From an uncultured bacterium (GTDB lineage: Bacteria; Hydrogenedentota; Hydrogenedentia; Hydrogenedentales; CAILVY01): a stretch of 64,000 bases of DNA. Under the pieces are notes generated by a model. It did no database searches. It saw nothing but the letters and a program-made list of their open reading frames with translations, and had not been told where the DNA came from. The stretch is taken from the NCBI GenBank assembly GCA_937951485.1, contig CALEDJ010000003.1, positions 1 to 64,000 of the forward strand, in the 5' to 3' direction. The translations under genes were made by a program, and so were the position numbers. Positions 54,681-63,108 of this stretch are shown one piece after another (position 1 is the stretch's first letter; every line of letters starts with the position of its first letter).

Positions 54681-56477
54681 ATGCACATGATCTTGCTTGC
54701 TTCAACATTGCTGTTGGGTGCGGAGGGCGGCCCAGGCCCGCACGTACTGGTCTATTTCGACATGCAGGCGTGCCTCGCCGATCTGCCGAGAGACACGGTG
54801 CTGCATTACGATGTGGTGAAATTCGTCGCTTCTTTGCAGGGAGTGGTGAACCGGGAACGACCCCGCCTGATCATGCGCTTTCTGGAAGGCGGTGGCCAGG
54901 ATGGCCCGATCAACCTGGATGACTATTGGTTGGACCTGTTGCGGCGCGGCTGGCTGAAGGACTGTTCCATCCAGCGGGAATCGTCGCTGGCCCGTCTCTT
55001 TGAACTGTTTCCGGAGGCGATGACGGGGGCGGTGGTGTGGGACCCGGCGGTGCCGGCAACGGCGAACGTGGCGGCCACGGTGTGCGGGGTGGAAGGCTGG
55101 CTGCCGGTGCGGGCGGGGAGCGCCCTGTATGACCGTGTGGTGGCGGGCGGCCCGAAACTTCCGGTGAAACTCGACCTTGTCGGCAGGTTCAAAGGGCTTG
55201 AGACGGGCAGCGCCAAGTGCGATGCGTATCTCTGGGCGATGCGGGAGTATCTGGACAAGGGCAAGTGTCACCCCGCGCTGATGGCCTATTACATTGACGC
55301 CTGCACGCAGGAGCCGGGCAAGCCGGGCTTCCGTTACAACGACCTTCACAACGCGACGCTCGCGAATCACGACTATTACATCGCGAACCGGGCGTTTTTT
55401 TTCGATCTGGGCGTCTGGCCGGACGAAGCGCCGGTGGATGACCCCGACCAGGTGCCGGGCACGGACCGCAACACGCTCATCGCCCTGCTGCGCGCGCAAC
55501 ACCGGCAAAGCGAAGGCAAGCGGATGATCACAGTGGGCGGCTTTGTGCCGTGGAACCTGAAATACACCAACCATGGCCCGGCGGGCGGCAAGCATGAACC
55601 CGTGCCCACGGAGTGGGAATATGCCGCGCTGCTCTCGGCGCACAATGCCCTCATGGACGCCGATGCGCTGGGGCTGGCGTGTCTGACCAACGCCTCGGCC
55701 TACCAACATCATCCGCTGCGCCGGGAATATCGCCAGAACCGGCGGCCCGCAAAGCAACCGCTGGAACGCAAAACCTATGTGCTCATCTACATGGGCGACT
55801 ATGACTCGGCGGCGTGGCTGTCGCGGATGATCCCGCAGGCGTGGGACGACCCGGTGCGGGGTGAACTGCCGGTGGCGTGGGCGTTCAATCCCAACCTCTC
55901 CGACCGTGTCCCCTATGTCTTCGACCATATCTACAACACAAAGACGCCCAACGACTGGTTTATCGCGGGAGATTCCGGCGCGGGTTACCTGAATCCCAAT
56001 CTCCTGACCGGAACCCGTCTGGAGAGCGGGATTCCCGACGCGCTGGAACTCTGGGTTTCTCACAACATGGCCTATTACCGCCGCTTTGACTATGCCATCA
56101 CCGGCTTCGTGATCAATGGATTTCACGGCGACATGCCGCTGGCAATACAGGAGGCCTATGCCCGGTTCTCCCCCGCGGGCGTGGGCATGCAGTTGGATTT
56201 CGAGCAGCCCATCGTGCGCCAGACGCCGTTCCTGCGTCATGCGAGCGACATCTACCCCAATCTCGACAACCTGAAGGAAACCGCCGCGCAGATGGCGCGC
56301 TTTGCCAGGCCGGAAAAGCCCCAGTTCCTCATTTTCCGGTGGATTCTGCAGAAACCTTCCACTATCAAGGCCGTGCGTGATCTGCTTGCCCGGGAATATC
56401 CCGGCGAAGATTGGGAATTCTGCGATCCCTATACCTTTTTTGATCTCTACAAGCGGTCGTTTCCGTCCGGGGGATGA
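54681..56477 (+). CDS. GxGYxYP-family putative glycoside hydrolase, secreted
   Basis: 598 residues from ATG 54681, which follows GGGGAG; the ORF reaches 54531 but the extension has no similarity. The N-terminus (MHMILLASTLLLGAEGG) acts as a short signal peptide. The family has a barrel with the signature near residue 430: AGDSGAGYLNPNLLTGTRLE, matching G-x-G-Y-x-x-P. VHYDVV-like and NRERPRLIMRFLEG patterns lie at the N-terminus. The GxGYxYP family is named for this motif and assumed to act on glycans, but no activity is shown. It is convergent with the methyltransferase-exonuclease gene, 8 bp apart. Confidence 0.85.
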   Translation: MHMILLASTLLLGAEGGPGPHVLVYFDMQACLADLPRDTVLHYDVVKFVASLQGVVNRERPRLIMRFLEGGGQDGPINLDDYWLDLLRRGWLKDCSIQRESSLARLFELFPEAMTGAVVWDPAVPATANVAATVCGVEGWLPVRAGSALYDRVVAGGPKLPVKLDLVGRFKGLETGSAKCDAYLWAMREYLDKGKCHPALMAYYIDACTQEPGKPGFRYNDLHNATLANHDYYIANRAFFFDLGVWPDEAPVDDPDQVPGTDRNTLIALLRAQHRQSEGKRMITVGGFVPWNLKYTNHGPAGGKHEPVPTEWEYAALLSAHNALMDADALGLACLTNASAYQHHPLRREYRQNRRPAKQPLERKTYVLIYMGDYDSAAWLSRMIPQAWDDPVRGELPVAWAFNPNLSDRVPYVFDHIYNTKTPNDWFIAGDSGAGYLNPNLLTGTRLESGIPDALELWVSHNMAYYRRFDYAITGFVINGFHGDMPLAIQEAYARFSPAGVGMQLDFEQPIVRQTPFLRHASDIYPNLDNLKETAAQMARFARPEKPQFLIFRWILQKPSTIKAVRDLLAREYPGEDWEFCDPYTFFDLYKRSFPSGG

Positions 56478-56485
56478 CCGCACGT

Positions 56486-57532
56486 TCAAAATAGCGTCAG
56501 GTTCTGGGGCGGTTCAGGGGGATTGAACGCGCGGTATAATGCCATGAGCACTTCCGCATCCACAGCGGCATAGGCGATTTGTTCCGGACTGAGCGGGCGG
56601 CGGGTCCAGTCGGAAACCTGGAGTGACTTGTCGAGGTAAATGCCCAATTCCCGCTCACAGACATCGCCGAGTTTGTGGCCGGCGTCGGACTGCTTCCTGT
56701 GTTTCTTGCGCGACACGGGCAATGTGTCATAGACGTTGATGATCCGGATGCCGTATTTGGAAAAGACCTGCTCCTCGAAGAGGGCGTTGTGGATGACCTT
56801 CATCGCGGCGGGGTTTTCCAGCAACGCCTTGACGGGCGCGAGGTCTTTCACCGCCAATGCGTCAATGATCCAGTTGTGGTCCGCCGTGCTGAATTGAATC
56901 GTGCACAAGATGCGCGGCTCATCCAGCGTGGTTTCCACATCCAAGGCGATGTGCGGTTCCCGGGCCAGTCGCGCGCACAGCGCCGCCGCCGCGTCCTGAT
57001 CATCCACCCATGTCACCGGATTCCGGGGCTGATATGCCCCGGACATGCGTGAGATGACGACAATCGCGTTGTCGTCCGTCTCGTAGTTCAGCACTTCCGG
57101 CGCGTCCAGTCCCGCGCCTTCAAGCATGGCTTGGAATTGCGTAGCGGGTTCGGGCTGCCGCGCCCACCAGCGGGAGATGATCGCGAGCCGTCCGCCCGGC
57201 CGTACAAATCCCGCCGCAGTGCGCAGGGTTTCCCGGCGCTTTTGATCGGATTTAAGCCGCGTCATCAGATACACCAGAAAAACCCAGTCATATTTTCCCG
57301 TGGGCGGGTCCGTATAGCCGAAGGGCGGATAGGGGTCATAGCCGTGGACGCGAAAGCGGCGAGACTTCAGCCAGGCCACATCCGCGCCGTTGCCGCAGCC
57401 ATAGCAGAGCACCCGCTGGCCCTTTTCCAGGAGCCGGTCCTGCGCCATGCGCGGAATGGCGGGCGCGACCTCCGCGCGCGGACGCGCCCGTTTTGACACT
57501 TCTTCCGAGGAAAAAATTCTATCGTTCAGCAT
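56486..57532 (-). CDS. Fusion of a SAM methyltransferase-like domain with an RNase D-like exonuclease
   Basis: 348 residues from ATG 57532; the frame continues upstream into a low-complexity tract. Residues 1-165: a class I methyltransferase-like domain with VLCYGCGNGADVAWLKSRRF (motif I; the first Asp is Cys), FRVHGYDPYPP and WVFLVYLMTRLKSDQKRRET, close in style to methyltransferases linked to DNA phosphorothioation. Residues 175-345: a DEDDy 3'-5' exonuclease: HIALDVETT, VIHNALFEEQVFSKYGI (usual second-motif Asp is Glu), and YAAVDAEVL. The order suggests nucleic-acid processing. It stands alone and next to no dnd genes. The fusion is unusual; homologs were not searched. Confidence 0.75.
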   Translation of the reverse strand: MLNDRIFSSEEVSKRARPRAEVAPAIPRMAQDRLLEKGQRVLCYGCGNGADVAWLKSRRFRVHGYDPYPPFGYTDPPTGKYDWVFLVYLMTRLKSDQKRRETLRTAAGFVRPGGRLAIISRWWARQPEPATQFQAMLEGAGLDAPEVLNYETDDNAIVVISRMSGAYQPRNPVTWVDDQDAAAALCARLAREPHIALDVETTLDEPRILCTIQFSTADHNWIIDALAVKDLAPVKALLENPAAMKVIHNALFEEQVFSKYGIRIINVYDTLPVSRKKHRKQSDAGHKLGDVCERELGIYLDKSLQVSDWTRRPLSPEQIAYAAVDAEVLMALYRAFNPPEPPQNLTLF

Positions 57533-57629
57533 GAAGTTCTCATGGTTGCAGCCTGTCATCACCGCAGGCAAGACTGCTCTTCTACACATTATCCACGGCC
57601 CAATGCAAGCCCCTGCCGATAGATTCTGG

Positions 57630-57735
57630 TTTGCCCCCGATTTGTCTTGGCGCCCTTGGGATCTTTTGGCAGCCCTTGGAGTTCCTTGGTGCCCCTTGGG
57701 TTTCTTGGTGCCCCTTGTCGTCCTTGCTGTTTTTG
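57630..57735. repeat. Degenerate TTGGYGCCCTTGG repeat
   Basis: About five imperfect units of CCTTGGTGCCCCTTGGGTTT type, 20-22 bp long (57630-57735), covering the region an upstream extension of the fusion gene would use. On the other strand it is A/G-rich with G runs. Confidence 0.6.
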
Positions 57736-57769
57736 CTGTCATTTTTCCGGCGGGCCTCCTATGCGCCCG

Positions 57770-57813
57770 TTCCGGAGTACAGGCTTCAGTTCTGGAGTAC
57801 AGGCTTCAGCCTG
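57770..57813. repeat. R2 repeats, two copies, one truncated
   Basis: TTCCGGAGTACAGGCTTCAG and TTCTGGAGTACAGGCTTCAG follow each other directly, the second ending in CCTGT. Same family as at 24986 and 47657. They lie just before the stop of the first Fe-S gene. Confidence 0.8.
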
Positions 57814-57839
57814 TGGGACATGCAAGCGCGCGGACTGCC

Positions 57840-59051
57840 CTATGGATTTTCGAGATGGAATCGTCCGCCGCGCAGGTATCTGGCGATAAGCCGGGGCGTC
57901 AGGGTGCGGATGACCTGGCGCGCGCGCCGCACGCCGAGGCGCGCCGGGGCTTCCCCGGCGGCCTGCTGTACCAGTTCCAGCAGGTGATAACGCGGTTTCT
58001 TGTAGCGGGACAGGTAAATCACGTTGACGACGTTGAAGAGCCAGTCGCAGCCGCCGCAATAGTTCACGATAACGTCGGCGGGCGTCTGCTCCAATTCGCG
58101 CAGGCGCTCGCCGGCGGTGCGGACGATGTCGCGCAGTTGGAGGCGGGCAGCCCCGGCGCACATGCCGCAACACAGGGCGCGCTCGCGGGTGTTTGGCGGT
58201 TCGACGACGCTTACGCCGATGGCGTCGAGCAGGGCGCGCACTTTGTCGAAAAGAAGATCGCCGGAGGCCTTCGGCCAGCAGTTGTCGTGGATCACTGCGC
58301 GCATGTGCAGCGGCGCGAGCGCAATCTCGCCGCGGGCGATCCGGTCGTGGAGCCAGTCTTCGATGCTGATCACCTCGACGTCCAGCGGGGTGTCGAACAC
58401 GGCGGGATAGACATGCTTGAAGAGATGGTATCCGGCGAGACAGGGCATGATCACCCGTTTGAGGTTCATGCGCCGGAATTCCTGCTGCACATGGGCGGCG
58501 GCGGCCTTGGCCTCGTCCCAGCAGCCCATGCGGTAGAACGGCTCGCCACAGCATAGATGGAGTGCGCCGAAGATGGGGATGTCGCGGAAGATCGCCGAGT
58601 TCATCACGAAGGGTTGCAGGATCATGTTGCATCCCGCGTAGATCATCGTGTCGGCGGGCGGCGGGTCGTTCAGGTTCCGTTCCCATTCCCGCACCAGCGC
58701 CTGTTCCTGCGGCGACAACGAACGCATGGCCAGCGTGTAGAGGTTGGGCTTCCGGTGCGGCAGCACCAGCCCCGCCGGATAGGGCAACCCCTCCCGCTTG
58801 TTGCGTTCACTCCAGCGCGAAACGATGAGCGTGTGCGGATCGGCGTCCCGCGGACAGATGCTGTTGCAGGCCATGCAGCCCGTGCAGCGGTCGAGCGCCT
58901 CCGACGGCGCGCCGTCCACCAGTGCGTGCATTTCCGCCACCGCTTTGTCCGGCGGAAAGCGCAGCACCGGACACTCCGCGAGGCACCGCCCGCAGTAATC
59001 GCACCGATCCGCGATGAATTCTTTTGTGAACTTGAATTTTTTCAGGGACAC
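57840..59051 (-). CDS. CCG-domain (HdrD-like) iron-sulfur protein, first of two
   Basis: 403 residues if translation starts at GTG 59051, which has AAGGG upstream. Two 4Fe-4S motifs lead: CDYCGRCLAECP near residue 17 and CTGCMACNSICP near 56. Three cysteine-rich CCG regions follow: LCCGEPFYRMG, LCCGMCAGAAR and NYCGGCDW. This is the layout of HdrD/GlcF-type proteins that pass electrons from ferredoxin-like clusters to a disulfide or an organic acid. It has no membrane helix and should be cytosolic. Its paralogue at 59457 lies upstream on the same strand, separated by 405 bp full of repeats. Confidence 0.92.
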   Translation of the reverse strand: MSLKKFKFTKEFIADRCDYCGRCLAECPVLRFPPDKAVAEMHALVDGAPSEALDRCTGCMACNSICPRDADPHTLIVSRWSERNKREGLPYPAGLVLPHRKPNLYTLAMRSLSPQEQALVREWERNLNDPPPADTMIYAGCNMILQPFVMNSAIFRDIPIFGALHLCCGEPFYRMGCWDEAKAAAAHVQQEFRRMNLKRVIMPCLAGYHLFKHVYPAVFDTPLDVEVISIEDWLHDRIARGEIALAPLHMRAVIHDNCWPKASGDLLFDKVRALLDAIGVSVVEPPNTRERALCCGMCAGAARLQLRDIVRTAGERLRELEQTPADVIVNYCGGCDWLFNVVNVIYLSRYKKPRYHLLELVQQAAGEAPARLGVRRARQVIRTLTPRLIARYLRGGRFHLENP

Positions 59052-59088
59052 CTTTTTCCCTTTCGCAATCTCATGAATAATCCAAAAG

Positions 59089-59272
59089 ACAACATCCCCC
59101 GACCGGCTTCCGCCGGTTACCCCCTTCAAAGGGGGACTTATGTCGCATGATCCAGGGCGGCACGCTGACATTTGGTGAATGACCGTTTTCGGCGTATTGT
59201 TCGGTGCCCCGCACCGGCACTTGATCATTCCCCCTTTGAAGGGGGTGGCGCGCAGCGCCGGGGGATGTTGAT
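59089..59272. repeat. R3-type inverted repeat element
   Basis: CAACATCCCCCG at the left is inverted as CGGGGGATGTTG at the right (59261-59272), with TACCCCCTTCAAAGGGGGA inside and its inverse near 59230-59248. The element lies inside the gap between the two Fe-S genes. Confidence 0.75.
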
Positions 59273-59318
59273 AATGACATAAGAATCAAAAAAACAGCCT
59301 TTCAACGGTGTTGCATGA

Positions 59319-59425
59319 GGCATTTGCGAAACAGGTTTTTTCACGGAACATCAGAAAATTTTTTGTCGGAAATACAGGAGTTATCGGTCGCAGGGTCGCC
59401 CAAAAACGCTTATTTCGCAAATGGC
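59319..59425. repeat. R1 element, copy D
   Basis: GGCATTTGCGAAACAGGT and the inverted GCTTATTTCGCAAATGGC (59408-59425), 107 bp. Its interior matches copy B (CACGGAACATCAGAAAA, CGCAGGGTCGCC). It lies 32 bp from the end of the second Fe-S gene. Confidence 0.85.
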
Positions 59426-59456
59426 TTTACATGTTGTTACTATGTCATCGTAACCC

Positions 59457-60695
59457 TTACTCCACGGGGGGCGGCGTGAAACGCCGTTTGCCGCCGCGCT
59501 GATTACGTAATGTGCCGATGAGGAAGTTGAATGCGACCTGCCGATGGCGGCGCGGCGGAGATTCGCCGATAGCCTCCTGGACCAGTTCCAGGATGTGATA
59601 CACCGGGCTGCCCAGCCGCGCGACGTAGCGCGACACCGACATCATCTCCAGGCACCCGCTGCAATAGACCGCCACGACGTCGGGACGAGCCGCGCGCAGA
59701 TTGCGGACGCAGGCGCGCTGTCCGGCGATCAGGTCGAGTTGGTGATAGCCCGATTCGTGCGAGAACCCGGAGGCGATGCCGCAGCACAGCGCCAAAGCGC
59801 CGTGGCACGGCGCTTCGACCACCCGGAATCCCAGCATCGCGAGCACTTTCCGCGGCCACTCGTGGAAGTCCGGCTCGTAGATGCGGGCATGGCAGGAATC
59901 CTGGACCGCCACCGTTTTCCCGTCGAAGCGCTTCACGATGGGCCACGTGCCGGAAGCCAGTTTTTCGTGCAGATATTTCATGAAGGCAAGAAACTGTATC
60001 CCGCTGAAATCTCCGCCGAACTGCGGGAGGATGTTGGTGAACATATTGAGGCCGGCGGTGCATTGCAGGTAAACGGTCTTCGCTTGCAGGCGTTTGAAGT
60101 ATTCCGTGCATTTGCGCGCGGTCTGCTCCACGAGGTCATAAGCGCCCATCCGGAAATACATCTCGCCGCAGCAGTAGTCAAGCCCGCCGCGAATCGGCAG
60201 CCCGTCGAAGATATGTGAAAAGGTGAGATACGGCGTGGTGACGAGGTTGCAGCCGGGATAGAAGATCGTCTCCGCCGGTTCCAGCGACGCCCACGCCCTG
60301 ACCGCATCCTGATCATCCGGGGGCAGGCGGTCCAGCACATAGGTGCGGAAATTCGGGCGGCTGTGCGGCAGAAACCACCGCGCCCGCTCGGGCATGCCCT
60401 GCTTTTGATAAGCGCGGTGCCAGAGGTCGAGAAACAAATTCGCGGGACGGCAATCCTCCGGGCAGATCAGGTTGCATGCGAAGCAACTGGTGCAGGCGCG
60501 CAAGACCTCCCGCGTGGACGCCGATGCGCCATCCGGGTCTTCCAGACAGCGAATGAGGGATTCAATTTCTTTTTTGGCGCGCGCTTCCGGCAGGCGCATC
60601 ACCGGGCACTGGGAAAGGCACACGCCGCAGCGTGTGCAATGGTCGGGATCGAAGGGGGTGCGCTGGTATTTTCGGAAAACGCGGTCCATGATCAT
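59457..60695 (-). CDS. CCG-domain (HdrD-like) iron-sulfur protein, second of two
   Basis: 412 residues from ATG 60695 (ATG 60689 is also in frame), overlapping the stop of the AhpD-like gene as ATGA. Two 4Fe-4S motifs: CTRCGVCLSQCP and CTSCFACNLICP. CCG regions: DYCCGEMYFRMG, LCCGIASGFSH and YCSGCLEMMS. It is about 25-30 percent like its neighbour in layout. The AhpD-like gene directly upstream makes translational coupling likely, so the three genes may form one redox unit. Electron partners are not visible. Its end lies close to an R1 element. Confidence 0.92.
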   Translation of the reverse strand: MIMDRVFRKYQRTPFDPDHCTRCGVCLSQCPVMRLPEARAKKEIESLIRCLEDPDGASASTREVLRACTSCFACNLICPEDCRPANLFLDLWHRAYQKQGMPERARWFLPHSRPNFRTYVLDRLPPDDQDAVRAWASLEPAETIFYPGCNLVTTPYLTFSHIFDGLPIRGGLDYCCGEMYFRMGAYDLVEQTARKCTEYFKRLQAKTVYLQCTAGLNMFTNILPQFGGDFSGIQFLAFMKYLHEKLASGTWPIVKRFDGKTVAVQDSCHARIYEPDFHEWPRKVLAMLGFRVVEAPCHGALALCCGIASGFSHESGYHQLDLIAGQRACVRNLRAARPDVVAVYCSGCLEMMSVSRYVARLGSPVYHILELVQEAIGESPPRRHRQVAFNFLIGTLRNQRGGKRRFTPPPVE

Positions 60696-61177
60696 GCGCC
60701 GCCGATCAGTCCGAACGAGACGGTGTGCAGGATCCAGTCCACGGTGTTGCCCGTCAGGTTGTTCAGGCGCATCATGCGCAGCGTGGCGTTGATGCGCGCC
60801 GCGGTCTCTTCGCCGTATGCGGCGCGCAGTCGTTCCGCCATGTCCGCGTCCGGGATGCCGTCTTTTTCGGCCCAGTGCTGGGCGTAGAGGATGGCCGTGC
60901 GCTCCGCTTGCGGGGCTTCCTCCAGACGCCCCTGGAAGAATTCGTCAATCTCCTCGCGGCGGAGTCCTTCGCGCAAGGCGACGCGTGTGTGCACAAAGGA
61001 GCAGTATCGGCATTGATTGACGGCGGTGATTGCCAGCATGATGCGCTCGCGGAATTTCGGGTCCAGGGAGCGCCCCTTCAGAATGCCCGGCAGTTCCCGG
61101 CGATCGCGCCACACCGCGCGCAAATCGCGCCAGAATTGCCCGAACCCATGATACCGTCGTTTCGTAAATGCCTTCAT
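60692..61177 (-). CDS. AhpD/carboxymuconolactone decarboxylase-like protein
   Basis: 161 residues. Helical throughout with the AhpD-type redox motif at Cys56-x-x-Cys59 and His63 in NQCRYCSFVHTRVALREG; ELPGILKGRSLDPKFRERIM precedes it. The family includes AhpD (alkylhydroperoxidase partner) and decarboxylases; the CxxC-H set suits the former. It would be cytosolic and reduce a disulfide or peroxide. The stop overlaps the start of the following Fe-S protein by 4 bp, so the two are translated together. It leads this three-gene unit. Confidence 0.88.
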   Translation of the reverse strand: MKAFTKRRYHGFGQFWRDLRAVWRDRRELPGILKGRSLDPKFRERIMLAITAVNQCRYCSFVHTRVALREGLRREEIDEFFQGRLEEAPQAERTAILYAQHWAEKDGIPDADMAERLRAAYGEETAARINATLRMMRLNNLTGNTVDWILHTVSFGLIGGA

Positions 61178-61318
61178 CGTTGCGGCTCCCGTGTTTGCAC
61201 GGCATTATATCGCGGCGATGCAACAGAACGTCAATGGATGTCGGTTGTCCCCAATCGCCGGAGAAGAAGCGAATTTTTTGATGTGGCCCGGGCGTCGCGC
61301 CGGTCAAAACTCCGCTGC

Positions 61319-61446
61319 TTTGGAGTGTGCAAGCCGCGCTTGCGCTTTCTCTTTCGCAGCACCGCAACCTTCAGGTCGGCAGACAGCATTCGGGGCTTGT
61401 GTAAACAAGAAAGTGAAAGCGAAAGCATGGCTTCCGCACGCCAAAA
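61319..61446. repeat. Imperfect inverted repeat element, about 128 bp
   Basis: TTTGGAGTGTGCAAGCCGCG near 61319 and the reverse complement of GCATGGCTTCCGCACGCCAAAA near 61425-61446 pair over about 37 bases with roughly 30 matches. The CTTTCTCTTTC / GAAAGTGAAAGCG parts extend the stem. It occupies the 550-bp gap (61178-61730), where I see no gene. Confidence 0.65.
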
Positions 61447-61730
61447 CATAATGGGTTGCCGCGCAGCAGCCCCCGCTTTGCCGGACCCAAAATCCATCGG
61501 CCCACCAAATCCTGCAAGTGGTCCTGCGACCAGGGGTTTGCGGAATGGCCGTCGTTGTGTTTTGTCTTCATGTGCGGCTTGGGGTAACATATGTGGGCAC
61601 TCCGGATGAAGGCTGCCCATTACGAAGCACATGTTCTTGTGCAGCGATTCAGGGAAGAAAGCGGAAATCTGTTGGTGTTCTTTGGCGGAACGACGCAGGC
61701 TTGGGGACCGTTTCAGGAGGAATATCGGGC

Positions 61731-62702
61731 ATGCTGAGAACGCGTATTACGGAAATGCTGGGCATCGAGTATCCCGTGCTGCAAGGGGGGATGCAATGGC
61801 TGGCCCGGGCGGAACTGGTCGCCGCGGTATCCAATGCGGGCGGGTTGGGTTTCATCACGGCGGTGTCGTTCGCGCACCCGGAGGAGTTGCGCGCGGAAAT
61901 CCGCCGTGCGCGCGACCTCACGGACAAGCCTTTCGGCGTCAATGTCAGCATGCTTCCGGTAATGATGCCCGGCGACGTGACCGAAGCCTATATTGACGTG
62001 GTCTGCGAAGAAGGCATTCCCGTCATCGAAACGGCCGGCCGCAATCCGGAGCAGTACGTACCGAAGTTGAAGGCGTCGGGGGTGAAACTGTTCCACAAGG
62101 TGCCCGCCGTCCGCTTTGCCAAAAAGGCCGAGGCCATCGGCGCGGATGCCGTCATCATCGTCGGGTTTGAATGCGGGGGGCACCCCGGCATGGACGATGT
62201 GCCGAGTTTGATCCTCGTACCCAAAGCCGCGGATGAATTGAATATTCCCGTCATTGCGGCGGGCGGTTTTTGCGATGGGCGCGGGCTGGTGGCCGCGCTG
62301 GCGCTGGGCGCGGAAGCGGTGCTGATGGGAACGCGCTTCATGGCGTGCAAGGAGTGTCCCATGCACGAGAACTTCAAACAGTGGATGATCGCCGCGCAGG
62401 AAACCGACACGATGGTCATCGAGCGGTCCATCCGCAATGCGGCCCGCGTGATCCGCAACGAAGCCGCGATGACGGTGGCCCGGATGGAGGCGGAGGGGGC
62501 GACGCTGGAGGATTTGCTGCCGGTCATCAGCGGCAAGGTGGGGCTTGACGCCTACCTCAGCGGCGACGTGCAGCGCGGCACCATCGCGTGCGGCCAGGTG
62601 GTGGGCCGCGTCCGCGAAATCAAATCCGCCGCCGACATTATGGCCGACATCGTGGCGGAAGCGCGGGCAACGATTGCCCGTCTCCAGGCGCTTTCCATCT
62701 GA
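61731..62702 (+). CDS. Nitronate monooxygenase-family flavoprotein
   Basis: 323 residues from ATG 61731, with CAGGAGG upstream; the frame extends to 61518 without similarity. The TIM-barrel flavin protein has LGIEYPVLQGGMQWLARAEL, SNAGGLGFITA, FECGGHPGMDD (glycine-rich phosphate region) and AAGGFCDGRGLVAALALGAE, all typical of nitronate monooxygenases. It oxidises nitronates with FMN and oxygen, or is an enoyl-reductase type FabK relative; the two groups look alike. The enzyme is cytosolic. The DUF4491 gene follows 34 bp later and may share its transcript. Confidence 0.88.
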   Translation: MLRTRITEMLGIEYPVLQGGMQWLARAELVAAVSNAGGLGFITAVSFAHPEELRAEIRRARDLTDKPFGVNVSMLPVMMPGDVTEAYIDVVCEEGIPVIETAGRNPEQYVPKLKASGVKLFHKVPAVRFAKKAEAIGADAVIIVGFECGGHPGMDDVPSLILVPKAADELNIPVIAAGGFCDGRGLVAALALGAEAVLMGTRFMACKECPMHENFKQWMIAAQETDTMVIERSIRNAARVIRNEAAMTVARMEAEGATLEDLLPVISGKVGLDAYLSGDVQRGTIACGQVVGRVREIKSAADIMADIVAEARATIARLQALSI

Positions 62703-62736
62703 TAGGCGCCGCATGCGGGGCGCAACGGAGGGACTC

Positions 62737-63024
62737 ATGCAGTACGAAGGCATCCTGATTGGATTCCTGGCTTTTGTCATTATCGGCGTCTTCCACCCGG
62801 TTGTCATCAAAGCGGAATATCACTTCGGCACCCGCATATGGCCCGTGTTTCTGCTCGCCGGGCTTGTGTTCCTGGGCATTTCCCTGTTCATGCGCTCCGT
62901 GCTGCTGTCCGCCGTGTTCGGGGTGCTTGGGTTCACCTGCCTCTGGAGCATCCACGAAATCATCGAACAGGCCGAACGTGTCAAAAAGGGCTGGTTTCCA
63001 AGAAACCCAAAACGTTCGGAATGA
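62737..63024 (+). CDS. DUF4491 family membrane protein
   Basis: 95 residues from ATG 62737, with GGAGG upstream; a longer frame from 62545 overlaps the previous gene. Three hydrophobic segments: GILIGFLAFVIIGVFHPVVI, WPVFLLAGLVFLGISLFM and SVLLSAVFGVLGFTCLW. IIEQAERVKKGWFPRNPKR near the end is the family signature. DUF4491 proteins are short inner-membrane proteins of unknown role that are common in Bacteroides and related phyla. It may be cotranscribed with the upstream oxygenase. Function stays unknown. Confidence 0.85.
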   Translation: MQYEGILIGFLAFVIIGVFHPVVIKAEYHFGTRIWPVFLLAGLVFLGISLFMRSVLLSAVFGVLGFTCLWSIHEIIEQAERVKKGWFPRNPKRSE

Positions 63025-63108
63025 CCGCATCCTTCCGTGTTGTACAATAGTTGCAGCGACGGGCGCGGCCGCATGCGGCGACCGTCGCGAAGACAAGGTG
63101 CTCCGACG

